From Enterococcus mundtii (GTDB lineage Bacteria; Bacillota; Bacilli; Lactobacillales; Enterococcaceae), in the NCBI RefSeq assembly GCF_003957375.1, contig NZ_CP025473.1:1017501-1081500 (forward strand): a stretch of DNA of 64,000 nt. Reading direction: 5' to 3'. This document shows, in pieces, positions 25,631 to 34,259 of this stretch. Each line of letters opens with the position of its first letter. Within the stretch, counting starts at the first letter, position 1. Made by a program: the position numbers and the translations under genes. Under the pieces are notes generated by a model, which saw only the letters and a list, made by a program, of their open reading frames with translations, was not told the origin of the DNA and did no database searches.

Positions 25631-26242
25631 ATGAAGAACACCCGAGTACAAAAAATGGTTGCGGTCGCATTATTTGCTGCAATCGGATTGGTTTTGCAAT
25701 TTTTCTCATTTCCAATCATGCCAACATTTAGCTTTTTGAGAATCGATTTTAGTGATATCCCAGTTTTGATCAGCATGTTTTTATTTGGCCCGTTAGCGGG
25801 GATCGTTACCGCGTTTTTACGTTCAATCTTACATTTGATTATGACCGGTTTTAGTCCAGAGAATCTAGTTGGCGACGTCGCTAGTTTCTTTTCAACAGCG
25901 GTCTTTACTTTACCGATTTTCTACATCTTCAAAAGAAACAAATACCAAAAAGGAAAAAATCAAATTTTAGGCGTGATTAGTGGAACACTTGCACTAACCA
26001 TTTTCATGAGCATTGCGAACTATTTTGTGGTCACACCTCTTTATTTAACATTTTTAGGCCTAAACGCAACCCAAATGTTAGGTATGCCACTGGCAAATTA
26101 CATTCTGATTGGTATTGTACCTTTTAACTTGATCAAAGGATTTATCGTTAGTGTGGCATTCCTTGTCTTACACGCCAAACTACTACCTTGGTTGAGCAGA
26201 AAACAACACCAGTTAGAAAAACGGCATAGCGTTGTAAAATAA
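25631..26242 (+). CDS. ribU: Riboflavin ECF transporter S component RibU
   Basis: Substrate-binding membrane subunit of an energy-coupling-factor importer; works with the shared EcfAA'T module, which is not in this window. 203 residues with about six TM helices. VAVALFAAIGLVLQFFSFP, FSDIPVLISMFLFGPLAGIVTAFLRSILH and PFNLIKGFIVSVAFLVL are family-typical. ATG 25631 follows AACAGGAGG. Riboflavin specificity is backed by the FMN riboswitch directly upstream. Confidence 0.95.
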   Translation: MKNTRVQKMVAVALFAAIGLVLQFFSFPIMPTFSFLRIDFSDIPVLISMFLFGPLAGIVTAFLRSILHLIMTGFSPENLVGDVASFFSTAVFTLPIFYIFKRNKYQKGKNQILGVISGTLALTIFMSIANYFVVTPLYLTFLGLNATQMLGMPLANYILIGIVPFNLIKGFIVSVAFLVLHAKLLPWLSRKQHQLEKRHSVVK

Positions 26243-26301
26243 AAGTAAACGATTCTGTTAAAAAAGATAACGATATCATATAATACAAAAAATACAAGTA
26301 A

Positions 26302-26331
26302 ACTTGAAAGTAGTAGTTTCTACTTTCAAGT
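26302..26331. repeat. Perfect 12-bp hairpin downstream of ribU
   Basis: ACTTGAAAGTAG, loop TAGTTT, CTACTTTCAAGT. No T-run follows. It may be a ribU 3' stabiliser, or an end trace of the insertion sequence whose remnant lies next to it. Confidence 0.6.
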
Positions 26332-26343
26332 CAGACTGTAGAC

Positions 26344-26383
26344 AAAAAGGAGTGGCTTAATTGCAACTCCTTTTTGTTATTTT
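26344..26383. terminator. Hairpin flanking the transposase remnant
   Basis: AAAAAGGAGT pairs with ACTCCTTTTT and is followed by GTTATTTTTT on the plus strand. It lies just beyond the remnant stop codon and could serve ribU and the remnant in both directions. Confidence 0.65.
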
Positions 26384-26630
26384 TTATAGAAATTTGAAAT
26401 AAAAAGCCATAGGCTTTTTTGCTTTACATAGCCATGTGGCTAGTTTTTTTAAATTCATGGCAGCAAACATAAGCATCGTGTGCGTGGCGACTTTTTTAAA
26501 GACCTCGATATTTTGTCCAACGCCTACCATGCTTTTCTTTTGCATCTGCAAATATTCGTTCAATGGTTTGTTTGCTCTTTGTATAAATTTCTCTATTCAA
26601 CGCCGTATGGCGTTGGTATTTTTTTAATTA
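26384..26630 (-). pseudogene. IS1182-type transposase, C-terminal remnant
   Basis: On the minus strand the frame reads YQRHTALNREIY, SKQTIERIFADAKEKHG and RRWTKYRGL. After a one-base shift near 26500 it continues KKVATHTMLMFAAMNLKKLATWL, ending at a TAA at 26384. QTIERxFADAKEKHG and the MNLKKLA tail are typical of the C-terminus of IS1182-family transposases, where the Glu is the last catalytic acid. No N-terminal part or paired inverted repeats were found, so this is a dead fragment. Confidence 0.75.
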
Positions 26631-26782
26631 AAAAGGGCATTTTCAGTTATTAATAGAGAGCCTAGATAGGTTTTTCAGGAGGATAACAAATGACCAATCA
26701 TAGGGATTCACATAGCTAACGTTTATTTTTTTAAGTTTTACTTAATATTTTGTCATGAAAAAAAATTCAATAACCAACACTG

Positions 26783-26942
26783 TGTAAGCGTTTTATAAAT
26801 TGTGTCTGAGTATTTTTTGCCTTTTTGTATAAAAATGTATTTTATACGTTTTGATGTGAAATTCTTCTCCTTTTGTTTGTTAGATGGACCTGATATGATA
26901 GACGACGGAAACGCTACAATTATTATGAATAAAGTATTTCAA
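26783..26942 (+). promoter_or_regulatory. Operator-like sites before the YfcC permease
   Basis: Three candidates lie here. TGTAAGCGTTTTAT at 26783 resembles a CcpA cre site with mismatches at its end. GTATAAAA-ATGTA-TTTTATAC (26827-26847) is a perfect 8-bp inverted repeat that contains TGTATAAAAATGTAT, similar to ArgR boxes. ATGAATAAAGTATTTCAAT (26924-26942) is a second ArgR-box-like sequence. All are by eye. Confidence 0.35.
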
Positions 26943-27083
26943 TTAAATAATCAAAGGAGGGGCAATAAACGAGGGTTTTGAATAAAATTTATCGAATTTA
27001 CTAGTTATTATTTTTGTTCTTATCATCTTTTTGATAAAATACCGATGTGTCAAAGATTTTTGAAACAAGAAAGGAAGAAGAAA

Positions 27084-28607
27084 ATGGAACAAACAACGAA
27101 GAAGAAATTTCAAATGCCTTCAGCGTACTCGGTCTTATTCATTATTATTGCCATTATCGCTGTACTTACATGGTTCATCCCAGCAGGACACTACAGTGTG
27201 GATGAAGCCGGTAATATCATTGCAGGGTCTTACGAAAGAGTCCAACAAAATCCACAAGGACTTTGGGATATCTTTATGGCTCCAGTCAACGGGATGTTGG
27301 GTGTACCAGCGGGTGAGTTAACGAAAGAAACACCTGCGGCAATTCCAATTTCCTTCTTTATCTTAATTGTTGGTGGTTTCTTAGGAATCATCAATAAAAC
27401 TGGCGCATTAGATGCTGGAATCGCAACTGTTGTGAAACGCTTTAAAGGGAAAGAAAAAATGTTGATCCCTGTATTGATGCTTTTATTCGCTTTAGGTGGT
27501 TCAACTTATGGAATGGCGGAAGAAACGATTCCATTTTACGCATTATTGATTCCTGTCATGATGGCCGTCGGTTTTGATACTGTCACAGCAGTAGCCATCG
27601 TGTTGGTCGGATCTCAAGTGGGTTGTTTGGCATCAACAGTTAACCCATTTGCGACAGGAGTTGCATCACAAGCTGTTGGTATTTCAATGGGCGAAGGAAT
27701 TGGGTTACGTTTCTTTATGTTCGTTGTCTTACTAGCAATCTCTATTATTTATGTGTATCGTTATGCGTCGAAGATCGAAAAAGATCCAACCAAATCTTTA
27801 GTATATAATCAGCGCGAAGAAGACATGAAACACTTTGATATCGAAGCAATCAATCGTCAAGAAATGATCACGAAAAAACAAAAACATGTTAATGTATTGT
27901 TCTTCCTTACTTTTGGTATCATGATCATTAGCTTGATTCCATGGACAACATTAAATGAAAACTTCACTATTTTTGAGTCATTGACAAATTGGTTAACTGG
28001 CCTACCAGTAATTGGAACTGTTTTAGGTAAAAACATGTTGCCTCTAGGTGATTGGTATTTCCCTGAAATCACAATGTTATTCTTAGTTATGTCAATCGTT
28101 GTGGCAATCACTTTTGGTATGAAAGAATCTGATTTTGTCAAAGAATTCTTAGCAGGTGCTTCAGACTTGATTGGTGTAGCAATCGTTGTTGCTGTTGCTC
28201 GTGGGATCCAGGTAGTGATGAACAACGGTTTGATCACAGATACGATCTTACATTGGGGAGAACAAGGATTAAGCTCATTATCATCAAGTGTCTTCTTGAT
28301 CCTTACATTTATCTTCTATATCCCTATGTCATTCTTGATTCCATCAACTTCTGGCTTAGCAGCTGCTACAATGGGCATCATGGGACCAATGGGAGAATTT
28401 GCTGGTGTCGGTAAAGATCTAGTAATCACTGCTTACCAATCAGCATCTGGATTAGTGAACTTGATCACACCAACTTCTGCTATCGTGATGGGTGCAATCG
28501 CCATTGCTCGCTTTGATATTTCCGTTTGGTGGAAATTCATTGGGAAGTTGATTGCCATCTTATTTGTTGCTATCTGTGTGATCTTAGGTGTAGCAGCAAT
28601 GTTCTAA
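27084..28607 (+). CDS. YfcC family permease (ArcD-type)
   Basis: 507-residue integral membrane protein with about 12 TM segments. MPSAYSVLFIIIAIIAVLTWFIPAGHYSV, LLFALGGSTYGMAEETIPFYALLIPVMMAVGFD, GSQVGCLASTVNPFATGVASQ and FLIPSTSGLAAATMGIMGP are diagnostic of the YfcC/C4-dicarboxylate-like family. Streptococcal arginine/ornithine antiporters (ArcD) belong here and are paired with an M20 peptidase, as in this window. Substrate is not proven; arginine, ornithine or a peptide is possible. ATG 27084 follows AAGGAAGAAG; the in-frame ATG at 27045 has no ribosome site. Confidence 0.88.
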   Translation: MEQTTKKKFQMPSAYSVLFIIIAIIAVLTWFIPAGHYSVDEAGNIIAGSYERVQQNPQGLWDIFMAPVNGMLGVPAGELTKETPAAIPISFFILIVGGFLGIINKTGALDAGIATVVKRFKGKEKMLIPVLMLLFALGGSTYGMAEETIPFYALLIPVMMAVGFDTVTAVAIVLVGSQVGCLASTVNPFATGVASQAVGISMGEGIGLRFFMFVVLLAISIIYVYRYASKIEKDPTKSLVYNQREEDMKHFDIEAINRQEMITKKQKHVNVLFFLTFGIMIISLIPWTTLNENFTIFESLTNWLTGLPVIGTVLGKNMLPLGDWYFPEITMLFLVMSIVVAITFGMKESDFVKEFLAGASDLIGVAIVVAVARGIQVVMNNGLITDTILHWGEQGLSSLSSSVFLILTFIFYIPMSFLIPSTSGLAAATMGIMGPMGEFAGVGKDLVITAYQSASGLVNLITPTSAIVMGAIAIARFDISVWWKFIGKLIAILFVAICVILGVAAMF

Positions 28608-28801
28608 TTCTAGACAAATGACAGCCAAAGTTCTATGATAAATGAAGAAACAATATCTATTGACTGAATAAAGAGACATGAATCCTTTATTCACCATGTA
28701 CGATGTATCGCTTGTATGTAAGAGATCGTCGGTAGAAACAAGACCTTTGAAAAACAAGTTACTCTGTTGATGGAATGGTGACTGAAAAATCCAGCTCCAA
28801 G
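28608..28801 (+). other. Intergenic stretch with one inverted repeat
   Basis: No gene is supported between the permease and the terminator. TGAATAAAG (28665-28673) and CTTTATTCA (28685-28693) form a perfect 9-bp stem with an 11-base loop and no T-run. At 28791 begins the CAGCTCCAAGAAATAAG flank of the dispersed hairpin. Confidence 0.5.
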
Positions 28802-28852
28802 AAATAAGCGACAAAACCCGAAACTTGGATTTTGGGTTTTGTCGCTTATTTC
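28802..28852. terminator. Strong terminator of the AAATAAGCG group
   Basis: AAATAAGCGACAAAACCC pairs with GGGTTTTGTCGCTTATTT, a perfect 18-bp stem with a 15-base loop. It separates the permease from the dipeptidase, so the two genes are probably not a simple operon. Confidence 0.8.
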
Positions 28853-28981
28853 CAAAGGCGTCGGCTTTTTCACAGAAAATTTCGTAAAGAGTGGCCTATT
28901 TAACTCGAGCAGATGTACATGTGGATCAAAGTAGTATTTTCTGCCGCCATCTTTTTTTAAAATAATGAGGAGGCAAAGTTG

Positions 28982-30322
28982 ATGAAACAATTTGTAACAG
29001 AACAACATCATGAACAAGCATTAGAATCATTAAGTGAGTTGATCCGAATTCCTTCTGTATTGGATGAATCTGATTCTGGAGAGGGACATCCTTTTGGGAA
29101 AAAAGTTGTAGAAGCTTTAGATAAAGTGTTAGAAATTAGTGAAGGATTAGGTTTTAAAACATTTAAAGATCCCGAAGGCTACTATGGTTATGCAGAAGTA
29201 GGCTCAGGAGATGAGTTATTTGGTATCTTATGCCATATGGACGTTGTCCCTGGAGGCGATGAAAAAAACTGGGAATCTAAACCTTTTGAGCCAACAATCA
29301 AAGATGGCTGGTTAGTTGGCCGTGGCTCTCAAGACGATAAAGGACCTTCGATTGCTGCGATGTATGCAGTGAAAGCATTGATGGATGCAGGGGTAGAATT
29401 TAATACTCGCATTCGTTTCATCTTCGGAACGGACGAAGAAAACCTTTGGCGTTGTTTAGATAAATACAATGAAAAAGAAGAAGGAATCACACAAGGCTTT
29501 GCGCCAGATGCAGAATTTCCTTTGATCTATGCAGAAAAAGGTTTGTTACAAGCTTACTTGACAGGTCCTGGCACAAATGAATTCTCTGTAAATGCTGGTG
29601 GGGCACTAAACGTAGTGCCGGATTCTGCACCATATTCAGGCGAAAAATTGGCAGAAGTAAAAACAGCGTTAACGAAACACAACTTCGATTTTAACGATCA
29701 AGGTGACTCGATCACAGTGCTAGGAAAAAGTATCCACGCAAAGGATGCCGCAGAAGGTGTCAATGCGATTTCTCGTTTAGCGATCGCTTTATCTGAAGTT
29801 TTTGATTTTGCGCCAATCAAGTTTTTAGGAGAATTAGTCCAAGAAAACGCGACTGGTGAAAAAGTAGTCGGAAAGACTGTTGACGAACAATCTGGGGAGT
29901 TGACGATGAACTTCGCTAGTCTAGAAATCACACCTGAGCAAACAAAAATCGGGGTGGACATGCGTATCCCTGTCACCTTCAAAAAAGATGAACTTGTCAA
30001 AAAAATGACAGAAAAAATCAAAGCATACGATTTATCATATGAAGAATTTGATTTCTTGGATTCATTATACGTTCCTTTGGAGAGCGAATTGATCCAAAAC
30101 TTATTAGGAACGTACCGTGATATCACAGGGGATATGACTGAGCCATTTGTTTCTGGGGGAGCAACCTTTGCCCGTACGATGAACCAATGTGTCGCTTTCG
30201 GTGCAATGTTCCCTGATACACCAGACTTCATGCACCAAGCCAATGAACGATGGGAATTAAGCAGCATGTACAAAGCGATGCAAATCTACGCAGAAGCGGT
30301 TTATCGCTTGTGTGGGAAGTAA
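28982..30322 (+). CDS. M20 family dipeptidase (PepV/ArcT-like)
   Basis: Cytosolic zinc metallopeptidase of 446 residues. Metal ligands are in LCHMDVVPGG (His, Asp), RGSQDDKGPS (bridging Asp) and GTDEENLWRC (Glu pair). A lid domain (about 190-330) is followed by the final His in DFMHQANERWE. Length and layout match PepV dipeptidases. ATG 28982 follows GAGGAGG. In streptococcal arginine-deiminase loci a related peptidase (ArcT) follows a YfcC-type ArcD, so the two neighbours may supply arginine from peptides, as inference. Confidence 0.9.
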   Translation: MKQFVTEQHHEQALESLSELIRIPSVLDESDSGEGHPFGKKVVEALDKVLEISEGLGFKTFKDPEGYYGYAEVGSGDELFGILCHMDVVPGGDEKNWESKPFEPTIKDGWLVGRGSQDDKGPSIAAMYAVKALMDAGVEFNTRIRFIFGTDEENLWRCLDKYNEKEEGITQGFAPDAEFPLIYAEKGLLQAYLTGPGTNEFSVNAGGALNVVPDSAPYSGEKLAEVKTALTKHNFDFNDQGDSITVLGKSIHAKDAAEGVNAISRLAIALSEVFDFAPIKFLGELVQENATGEKVVGKTVDEQSGELTMNFASLEITPEQTKIGVDMRIPVTFKKDELVKKMTEKIKAYDLSYEEFDFLDSLYVPLESELIQNLLGTYRDITGDMTEPFVSGGATFARTMNQCVAFGAMFPDTPDFMHQANERWELSSMYKAMQIYAEAVYRLCGK

Positions 30323-30363
30323 ACCAATAGTTAGTTAAGAAACGAATAAGAGTCATAAAAGTA

Positions 30364-30411
30364 ACCACCCCTATTTTGAGGAACTTTGTCAAATAGGGGT
30401 GGATTTTTATT
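30364..30411 (+). terminator. Terminator after the dipeptidase
   Basis: CCACCCCTATTTTGA pairs with TCAAATAGGGGTGG and is followed by ATTTTTATT. Confidence 0.85.
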
Positions 30412-30534
30412 GTCACTTGTTCCTCATTACAAAGATATCCAACAATAACATCTTACATAAAATCATTTGCAATTTTACCGTATTTTATTTAGTGTATAAG
30501 AGTATCAAATGAAAAAAGACGGAAGGTGATGTTT

Positions 30535-31266
30535 TTGAAAATATTCAAAAGAGTCCTGATAGGATTAGTGATCGTACTGGGCTTAGGAGCTATTGGGGGT
30601 TATTTTTATTGGCAACAAAGTGTGTATGAACCATCGACTCAAGCAGAGCAATCATTTAAGCAAGGAATCGATAAAGAGGATTATTTATTATTCGAATCGG
30701 AAAAATCGGCGGAACATCCAATGGTGATTTTTTATCCTGGTGCGCTCGTCGAACCAGAAAGTTATAGTATATGGGCGGAGCAACTAGCAGCAAATGGCTA
30801 TACGGTAGCCATTGCTAAAATGCCTTTTGAACTGGCGATCCTGAGTGGCAACAAAGCAGACAAAATCAGAGAGGATTTCAAAGATCAAGATTTTGTGATT
30901 GGAGGACATTCTTTAGGTGGGGTGATGGCAAGTCGTTATGCTAATGCAAATCTGGATGATGAACGATTAAAAGGTATTTATTTCATGGCAAGTTATCCGG
31001 ATGAAAAGGGGACATTGGCAAAAACTGATTTACCGGTCATCAGTATCACCGGAAGTGAAGATAAAGTCATGAATCAAGAAGCAGCTAATGAAGCAAAAGC
31101 TTATTTACCAGAACAAACAGAATTTGTTTCCATCTCTGGAGGGAACCATGGCGGATTTGGTAGTTATGGTCATCAAAAAGGTGATGGTGAAGCAAAGATC
31201 AGTAATGAAGACCAACAAACAGCAATCGTCACGACCATGATGAATTGGCTGAATCAAATCAAGTAA
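30535..31266 (+). CDS. Membrane-anchored alpha/beta hydrolase
   Basis: About 243 residues. The N-terminal anchor is VLIGLVIVLGLGAIGGYFYW; the catalytic domain lies outside the cell. FYPGALVEPESY forms the oxyanion region, GGHSLGG holds the nucleophile Ser, GSEDKVM the acid and GGNHGGFGSYG the His. It resembles the PF12695 type found in many Firmicutes, of unknown substrate. A TTG at 30535 fits AAGGTGA best; ATG 30529 and GTG 30526 are too near it. It is monocistronic. Confidence 0.83.
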   Translation: MKIFKRVLIGLVIVLGLGAIGGYFYWQQSVYEPSTQAEQSFKQGIDKEDYLLFESEKSAEHPMVIFYPGALVEPESYSIWAEQLAANGYTVAIAKMPFELAILSGNKADKIREDFKDQDFVIGGHSLGGVMASRYANANLDDERLKGIYFMASYPDEKGTLAKTDLPVISITGSEDKVMNQEAANEAKAYLPEQTEFVSISGGNHGGFGSYGHQKGDGEAKISNEDQQTAIVTTMMNWLNQIK

Positions 31267-31370
31267 GAGCGTCACTTTTCGGACCATCGAAAAGGAATGA
31301 TCCGTATATAATTGAAAATTTCACAAGCTGATCGGCGGATACAGACGTCTCAAAGGAAACTCATAGAAAA

Positions 31371-31426
31371 ATAAGGCGTCATCCACAAAAATTTTTAAGC
31401 AGCATTTTCGTGGATGACACCTTATC
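31371..31426. terminator. Terminator between convergent hydrolase and ferredoxin genes
   Basis: ATAAGGCGTCATCCAC pairs with GTGGATGACACCTTAT, with an AAATAAGG start like others in the group. It lies between two converging genes and can serve both. Confidence 0.75.
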
Positions 31427-31526
31427 ACTTGAGGGGAATACGATTACCTCATCTATTTTTTGTGAGATAGAAAAAAACAAGTAGATCATCTGACAGCGCT
31501 GCTAAAAGTTAGTTGTAAGAGAGCGG

Positions 31527-31748
31527 TCAATTTTCTTTTTCCAATAAGATTGCTCGAACCGGACATTTTTGATAAGCTTTGGTTACGTTGGCTTCTTCTA
31601 AAGGCTGAACGAATTGTTGATGTGCTTCTGGTTCTTGTGCAAATAAGACGATTCCTTCTTCATCATAATCAAAGATATCAGGCGCCTCGATTTGACATAG
31701 ACCACATGCGATACAGCGTTCAGGAACTAATTTACATAATAATGACAT
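31527..31748 (-). CDS. fer: 4Fe-4S ferredoxin
   Basis: 73-residue electron carrier. CIACGLC, with a fourth Cys in CPVRAI, binds one [4Fe-4S] cluster; EAPDIFDYDEEG is typical of the Bacillus Fer type. ATG 31748 is chosen because AGGATGGTG lies eight bases ahead. The longer frame from 31757 has no ribosome site. It is divergent from ypbB with 29 bases between the starts, the same arrangement as fer-ypbB-recS in B. subtilis. Confidence 0.92.
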   Translation of the reverse strand: MSLLCKLVPERCIACGLCQIEAPDIFDYDEEGIVLFAQEPEAHQQFVQPLEEANVTKAYQKCPVRAILLEKEN

Positions 31749-31777
31749 ATTCACCATCCTAACGTAAGGGGATTACT

Positions 31778-32797
31778 ATGACTGAGTTTATTTTATCTTT
31801 ATTTTCTTCAAGTGACAAGTTACGAGCAAGCTCACTCTATCAATTATTAAGTGGCAAGCGTACATCCTCGGTACTACTTTTTGGCTTTTTTCAGGGATTA
31901 TTAGTGGTTCATGGTTGTTTTCCTTCACTTGAACAAGCAACGTTTGATACGCAAATTCAACAGATGATAGATGAGGGATTATTAAAGTGGGAAGACCGAG
32001 AGTTGCAACTGACGAAAAAAGGGGGAATGCGAAGGAAAAAAGAATCCTTCATCGGACTACACTATGATAAGTATGGACGTACAGCTACTACTAGTTGGCG
32101 TTTACTGAAATTCTCTGTACAAGTTGTCTCTCACTTATCCGCCAATGAAACAGCTTATTTACCAGTAGAGACGGGTCCTTTTTATGGGTACCAAGTTAAA
32201 AGATGGTTGAAAGAAACAACGTGTACCAAAACGGAGCTAGTTGCTCAAGTATCAAAGGAACTTTCTACTATTTTTACTCTGATGCCAGACGAACAAGCGA
32301 ACTTCTTAGCGAACCAATTTTCTGGTAAAAAGCAAATAGGCTTACTCGCGTACCAACTGACTACCCTGAAAGATGGCACAGCTCAGCAGTTATTCCAAGA
32401 TCAGTGTATCCATCGTTTATTAGCGATTATCGAACAGCATTCAGATTTCTTATTATACGATTTGCTTGCACCATTGCTTAGACAAAATTATAATCAAAGC
32501 ATGTTGACGACGAGAGCATTGATTTTATCTGGTGATTCGGTGGAGCAAGTGATGGTGAAACGAGGATTGAAGAAAGGTACGATCAATGACCATTTGATTG
32601 AGTGGGCCATCTTTTTTGATGATTTTCCTTTTGAACGACTGATCCACTCCGAGACAAGAAGATCTTTAGCTTCGTTGGAGCGACCGCTTCTTACGCTAAG
32701 ATATAAAGACCTTGAAGGACAAACGATCGATTACGGAGAATTTCGCTTGGCACAAATCGAGGCATTTAAAGGAGGGGATAAAAATGGATTTGCTTGA
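31778..32797 (+). CDS. ypbB: YpbB-like helix-turn-helix protein
   Basis: 339 residues. The N-terminal part (about 1-90) looks like a winged-helix segment, ending IDEGLLKWEDRELQLTKKGG. The C-terminal part (MLTTRALILSGDSVEQVMVKRGLKKGTINDHLIEWAIF) is the helix-turn-helix of the HTH-40 type found next to RecQ helicases. It overlaps recQ by 14 bases and is probably translationally coupled. Role is unknown; proximity suggests it assists the helicase. ATG 31778 follows AAGGGG. Confidence 0.8.
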   Translation: MTEFILSLFSSSDKLRASSLYQLLSGKRTSSVLLFGFFQGLLVVHGCFPSLEQATFDTQIQQMIDEGLLKWEDRELQLTKKGGMRRKKESFIGLHYDKYGRTATTSWRLLKFSVQVVSHLSANETAYLPVETGPFYGYQVKRWLKETTCTKTELVAQVSKELSTIFTLMPDEQANFLANQFSGKKQIGLLAYQLTTLKDGTAQQLFQDQCIHRLLAIIEQHSDFLLYDLLAPLLRQNYNQSMLTTRALILSGDSVEQVMVKRGLKKGTINDHLIEWAIFFDDFPFERLIHSETRRSLASLERPLLTLRYKDLEGQTIDYGEFRLAQIEAFKGGDKNGFA

Positions 32798-34175
32798 TCC
32801 ATTGAAACAGTACTTTGGTTTTTCCTCTTTTCGCCAAGGACAGGAAGAGATTATTTCCACCTTATTGAATCAGAAAGATGTTTTAGCGATCCTGCCAACT
32901 GGTAATGGTAAAAGTTTATGTTATCAGTTGACTGGCTATTTGCAAGAGGGGATGGTATTGATTGTTTCTCCTTTACTCTCTTTGATGGAAGATCAAGTAG
33001 GACAATTGCAAAAACGAGGAGAGAAAAGGGTAGTAGCCTATAATAGCTTACTCACTAGAAGTGAGAAACAGTATGTGTTAGCTCATTTATCCGAATATAA
33101 ATTTGTCTTTGTCAGTCCCGAGATGTTGCAGCAACCGGAAGTACTTCATGCGCTGAAACAACAAAAAATTTCGTTGTACGTAGTCGATGAAGCTCATTGC
33201 GTGTCACAGTGGGGCATTGATTTTCGACCTGAGTATCAATCTCTCGGAAGAGTCGCAAAAGAATTAGGATCACCAACTACCTTAGCTTTGACGGCAACAG
33301 CCACGCGACCGGTACAAGAAGAGATCGAACACATTCTCTTTCGCGCAAAACCTGCCCTCGTCAAACATTCAGTTAATCGAGAAAACATCTCATTATTTGT
33401 CTTTCATACAGATGAAAAAGACCAGCAATTACGTCAGTTGATGGCACGAGCAGACGGAGCAATGATCATTTATTGTGCGACTAAAAAAGAAGTCGAACGT
33501 CTTTATCAACTGCTTCACAAAGACTATGCTGTGGGGTATTATCATGGGGGGCTAGATGCCTCACAACGACGCCAACTTCAACAACAATTCAGTAAAAATC
33601 AACTGCAATTTTTGATTGCGACGAATGCGTTTGGTATGGGGATCGACAAAGCAGACATTCGGTATGTCATCCATTATGATCTACCAGATAGCCTGGAAAA
33701 TTATATGCAAGAAATTGGTCGAGCAGGCCGAGATCAGCGACCTAGTAGCGCTGTATTACTTTACCGGCCAGGAGATGAAGGTATCCATTACTTTTTCCAA
33801 CAATTATCTAAAGAACAACGCCATATTTTCGAAGAACATCTGCTAGATGGGCAAACAGAGGCGTCCCAGTTTGATGAGATCCAGCAAAAATGGCTGATGC
33901 TGGTAAATGAAATGCAAAGTCCTGATACATGGCTTCTGCAATTAAAAAAACAAGAACATGTGAAAATCAAGCAACTACAGCAGATGCTTGCTTATATTCA
34001 TATAACATCATGTAGACGAGAACGTCTGATGGATTATTTCGGTGAAACCCTCAAAGAAAAACCCAAAAAATGTTGTGATCGAGATGGTGCGTCTTTATTT
34101 CTTTCTGAAACAGGGCATACTAGTCCAACCGTAGAAGCAACAGACTGGCAAACCATTTTACTAAATTTATTTTAA
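32784..34175 (+). CDS. recQ: ATP-dependent DNA helicase RecQ (RecS type)
   Basis: 463-residue superfamily 2 helicase that unwinds DNA 3' to 5' in repair. Motif I LPTGNGKSLCYQ, motif II VDEAHCVSQWG, motif III ALTATATRP and motif VI YMQEIGRAGRDQRP are intact. The zinc-binding region is only partly kept (TSCRRERLMDYFGE, then KKCCDRDG where CgnCd.C would be expected). There is no HRDC domain, so it is the short RecS type. ATG 32784 follows GGAGGGG inside ypbB. Confidence 0.92.
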   Translation: MDLLDPLKQYFGFSSFRQGQEEIISTLLNQKDVLAILPTGNGKSLCYQLTGYLQEGMVLIVSPLLSLMEDQVGQLQKRGEKRVVAYNSLLTRSEKQYVLAHLSEYKFVFVSPEMLQQPEVLHALKQQKISLYVVDEAHCVSQWGIDFRPEYQSLGRVAKELGSPTTLALTATATRPVQEEIEHILFRAKPALVKHSVNRENISLFVFHTDEKDQQLRQLMARADGAMIIYCATKKEVERLYQLLHKDYAVGYYHGGLDASQRRQLQQQFSKNQLQFLIATNAFGMGIDKADIRYVIHYDLPDSLENYMQEIGRAGRDQRPSSAVLLYRPGDEGIHYFFQQLSKEQRHIFEEHLLDGQTEASQFDEIQQKWLMLVNEMQSPDTWLLQLKKQEHVKIKQLQQMLAYIHITSCRRERLMDYFGETLKEKPKKCCDRDGASLFLSETGHTSPTVEATDWQTILLNLF

Positions 34176-34259
34176 AAAAATGGTGCGAGGTATTTTTTTC
34201 GTACAATCAAGATTATCCTATGGTATAATAACTAGGAAAGAATTTAGGAGGTCAATAAG

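Noticed and set aside
29698-30273. Open frame of about 190 codons on the minus strand
   Set aside because: Antisense to the M20 dipeptidase, which has intact metal-binding motifs. Frames of this kind are a side effect of codon use.
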